A DNA stretch of 64,000 nt, from positions 55,825,740 to 55,889,739 of the forward strand of contig CM036762.1 of the NCBI GenBank assembly GCA_020796225.1, given 5' to 3'. The DNA comes from Arion vulgaris (lineage: Eukaryota; Mollusca; Gastropoda; Stylommatophora; Arionidae). Of the stretch, positions 63,890 through 64,000 are shown piece by piece. The position numbers were made by a program, and so were the translations under genes. The notes below the pieces were generated by a model. It searched no databases, was not told the DNA's origin, and saw nothing but the letters and a program-made list of their open reading frames with translations. The stretch's first letter is position 1. The number at the start of each line of letters is the position of its first letter.

Positions 63890-64000
63890 GAACCCTGGCC
63901 AACTATACCTTAAAACCCTCTCCCTGGGCTCCTGAGCAAAAACAGCACATATTAGAATTGTTTGAAAAACAAGATAGATTGTCAGAATTAAGTGTCCTAT
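63890..64000 (+). repeat. Possible start of another TTAA element
   Basis: AACCCTTTGAACCCTGGCC just after TTT resembles the left ends of TTAACCCTTT elements. The right end would lie outside the window. Confidence 0.25.

Overview
The window is animal nuclear DNA: AT-rich, intron-rich, and packed with degraded non-LTR retrotransposons, tRNA-derived SINEs and small DNA transposons. Coding exons are bounded by GT/AG sites with matching phases. The intact tRNA gene is eukaryotic, and one gene belongs to a motile-cilium protein family. The mixture of SINE, RTE-like and I-like LINE families suggests a lophotrochozoan such as a mollusc, but I cannot name the organism from sequence alone.

Layout. 1-9.4 kb is repeat-rich intergenic DNA. 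It holds a Tc1/mariner-type element with long terminal inverted repeats (2459-4646), nested in a SINE that is itself nested in a reverse-transcriptase relic, and an intact tRNA-Leu(CAG) gene (4916-4999, minus). 9.5-30.4 kb is a complete plus-strand gene that I identify as SAXO4 (formerly PPP1R32/IIIG9): 11 coding exons, 440 residues, every splice phase consistent, and a poly(A) signal at 30398. 30.4-37.7 kb is intergenic and almost entirely repeats. 37.7 kb to the right edge is a second plus-strand gene, incomplete in the window. It encodes a very large Gln/Pro-rich protein with acidic stretches that I do not recognise; two giant exons (40570-41798 and 45279-47558) carry most of it, and its last visible exon (63771-63838) splices out toward sequence beyond the window.

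Repeats fill nearly all introns. I labelled them locally. LINE alpha, beta and gamma carry RNase H domains; LINE delta, epsilon, zeta, eta and theta are seen mostly as RT C-terminal relics. SINE A is about 247 bp with a GAAGAAG tail; SINE B, E, F and G have tRNA-like heads; there is also a poly(A)-tailed SINE D. MITEs with TTAA target sites are present. Several insertions have perfect target-site duplications, and some form datable nests.

The two genes point the same way, but I see no evidence that they work together. SAXO4 is an axonemal microtubule protein; the second protein looks low-complexity and possibly nuclear, which is inference from composition only. No previously undescribed system is certain here. 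The best candidates are the unrecognised Gln/Pro-rich gene with its coding 21-bp minisatellite, the DDE transposon with an unusually long D-to-E spacing, and the mosaic SINE families that share a core.
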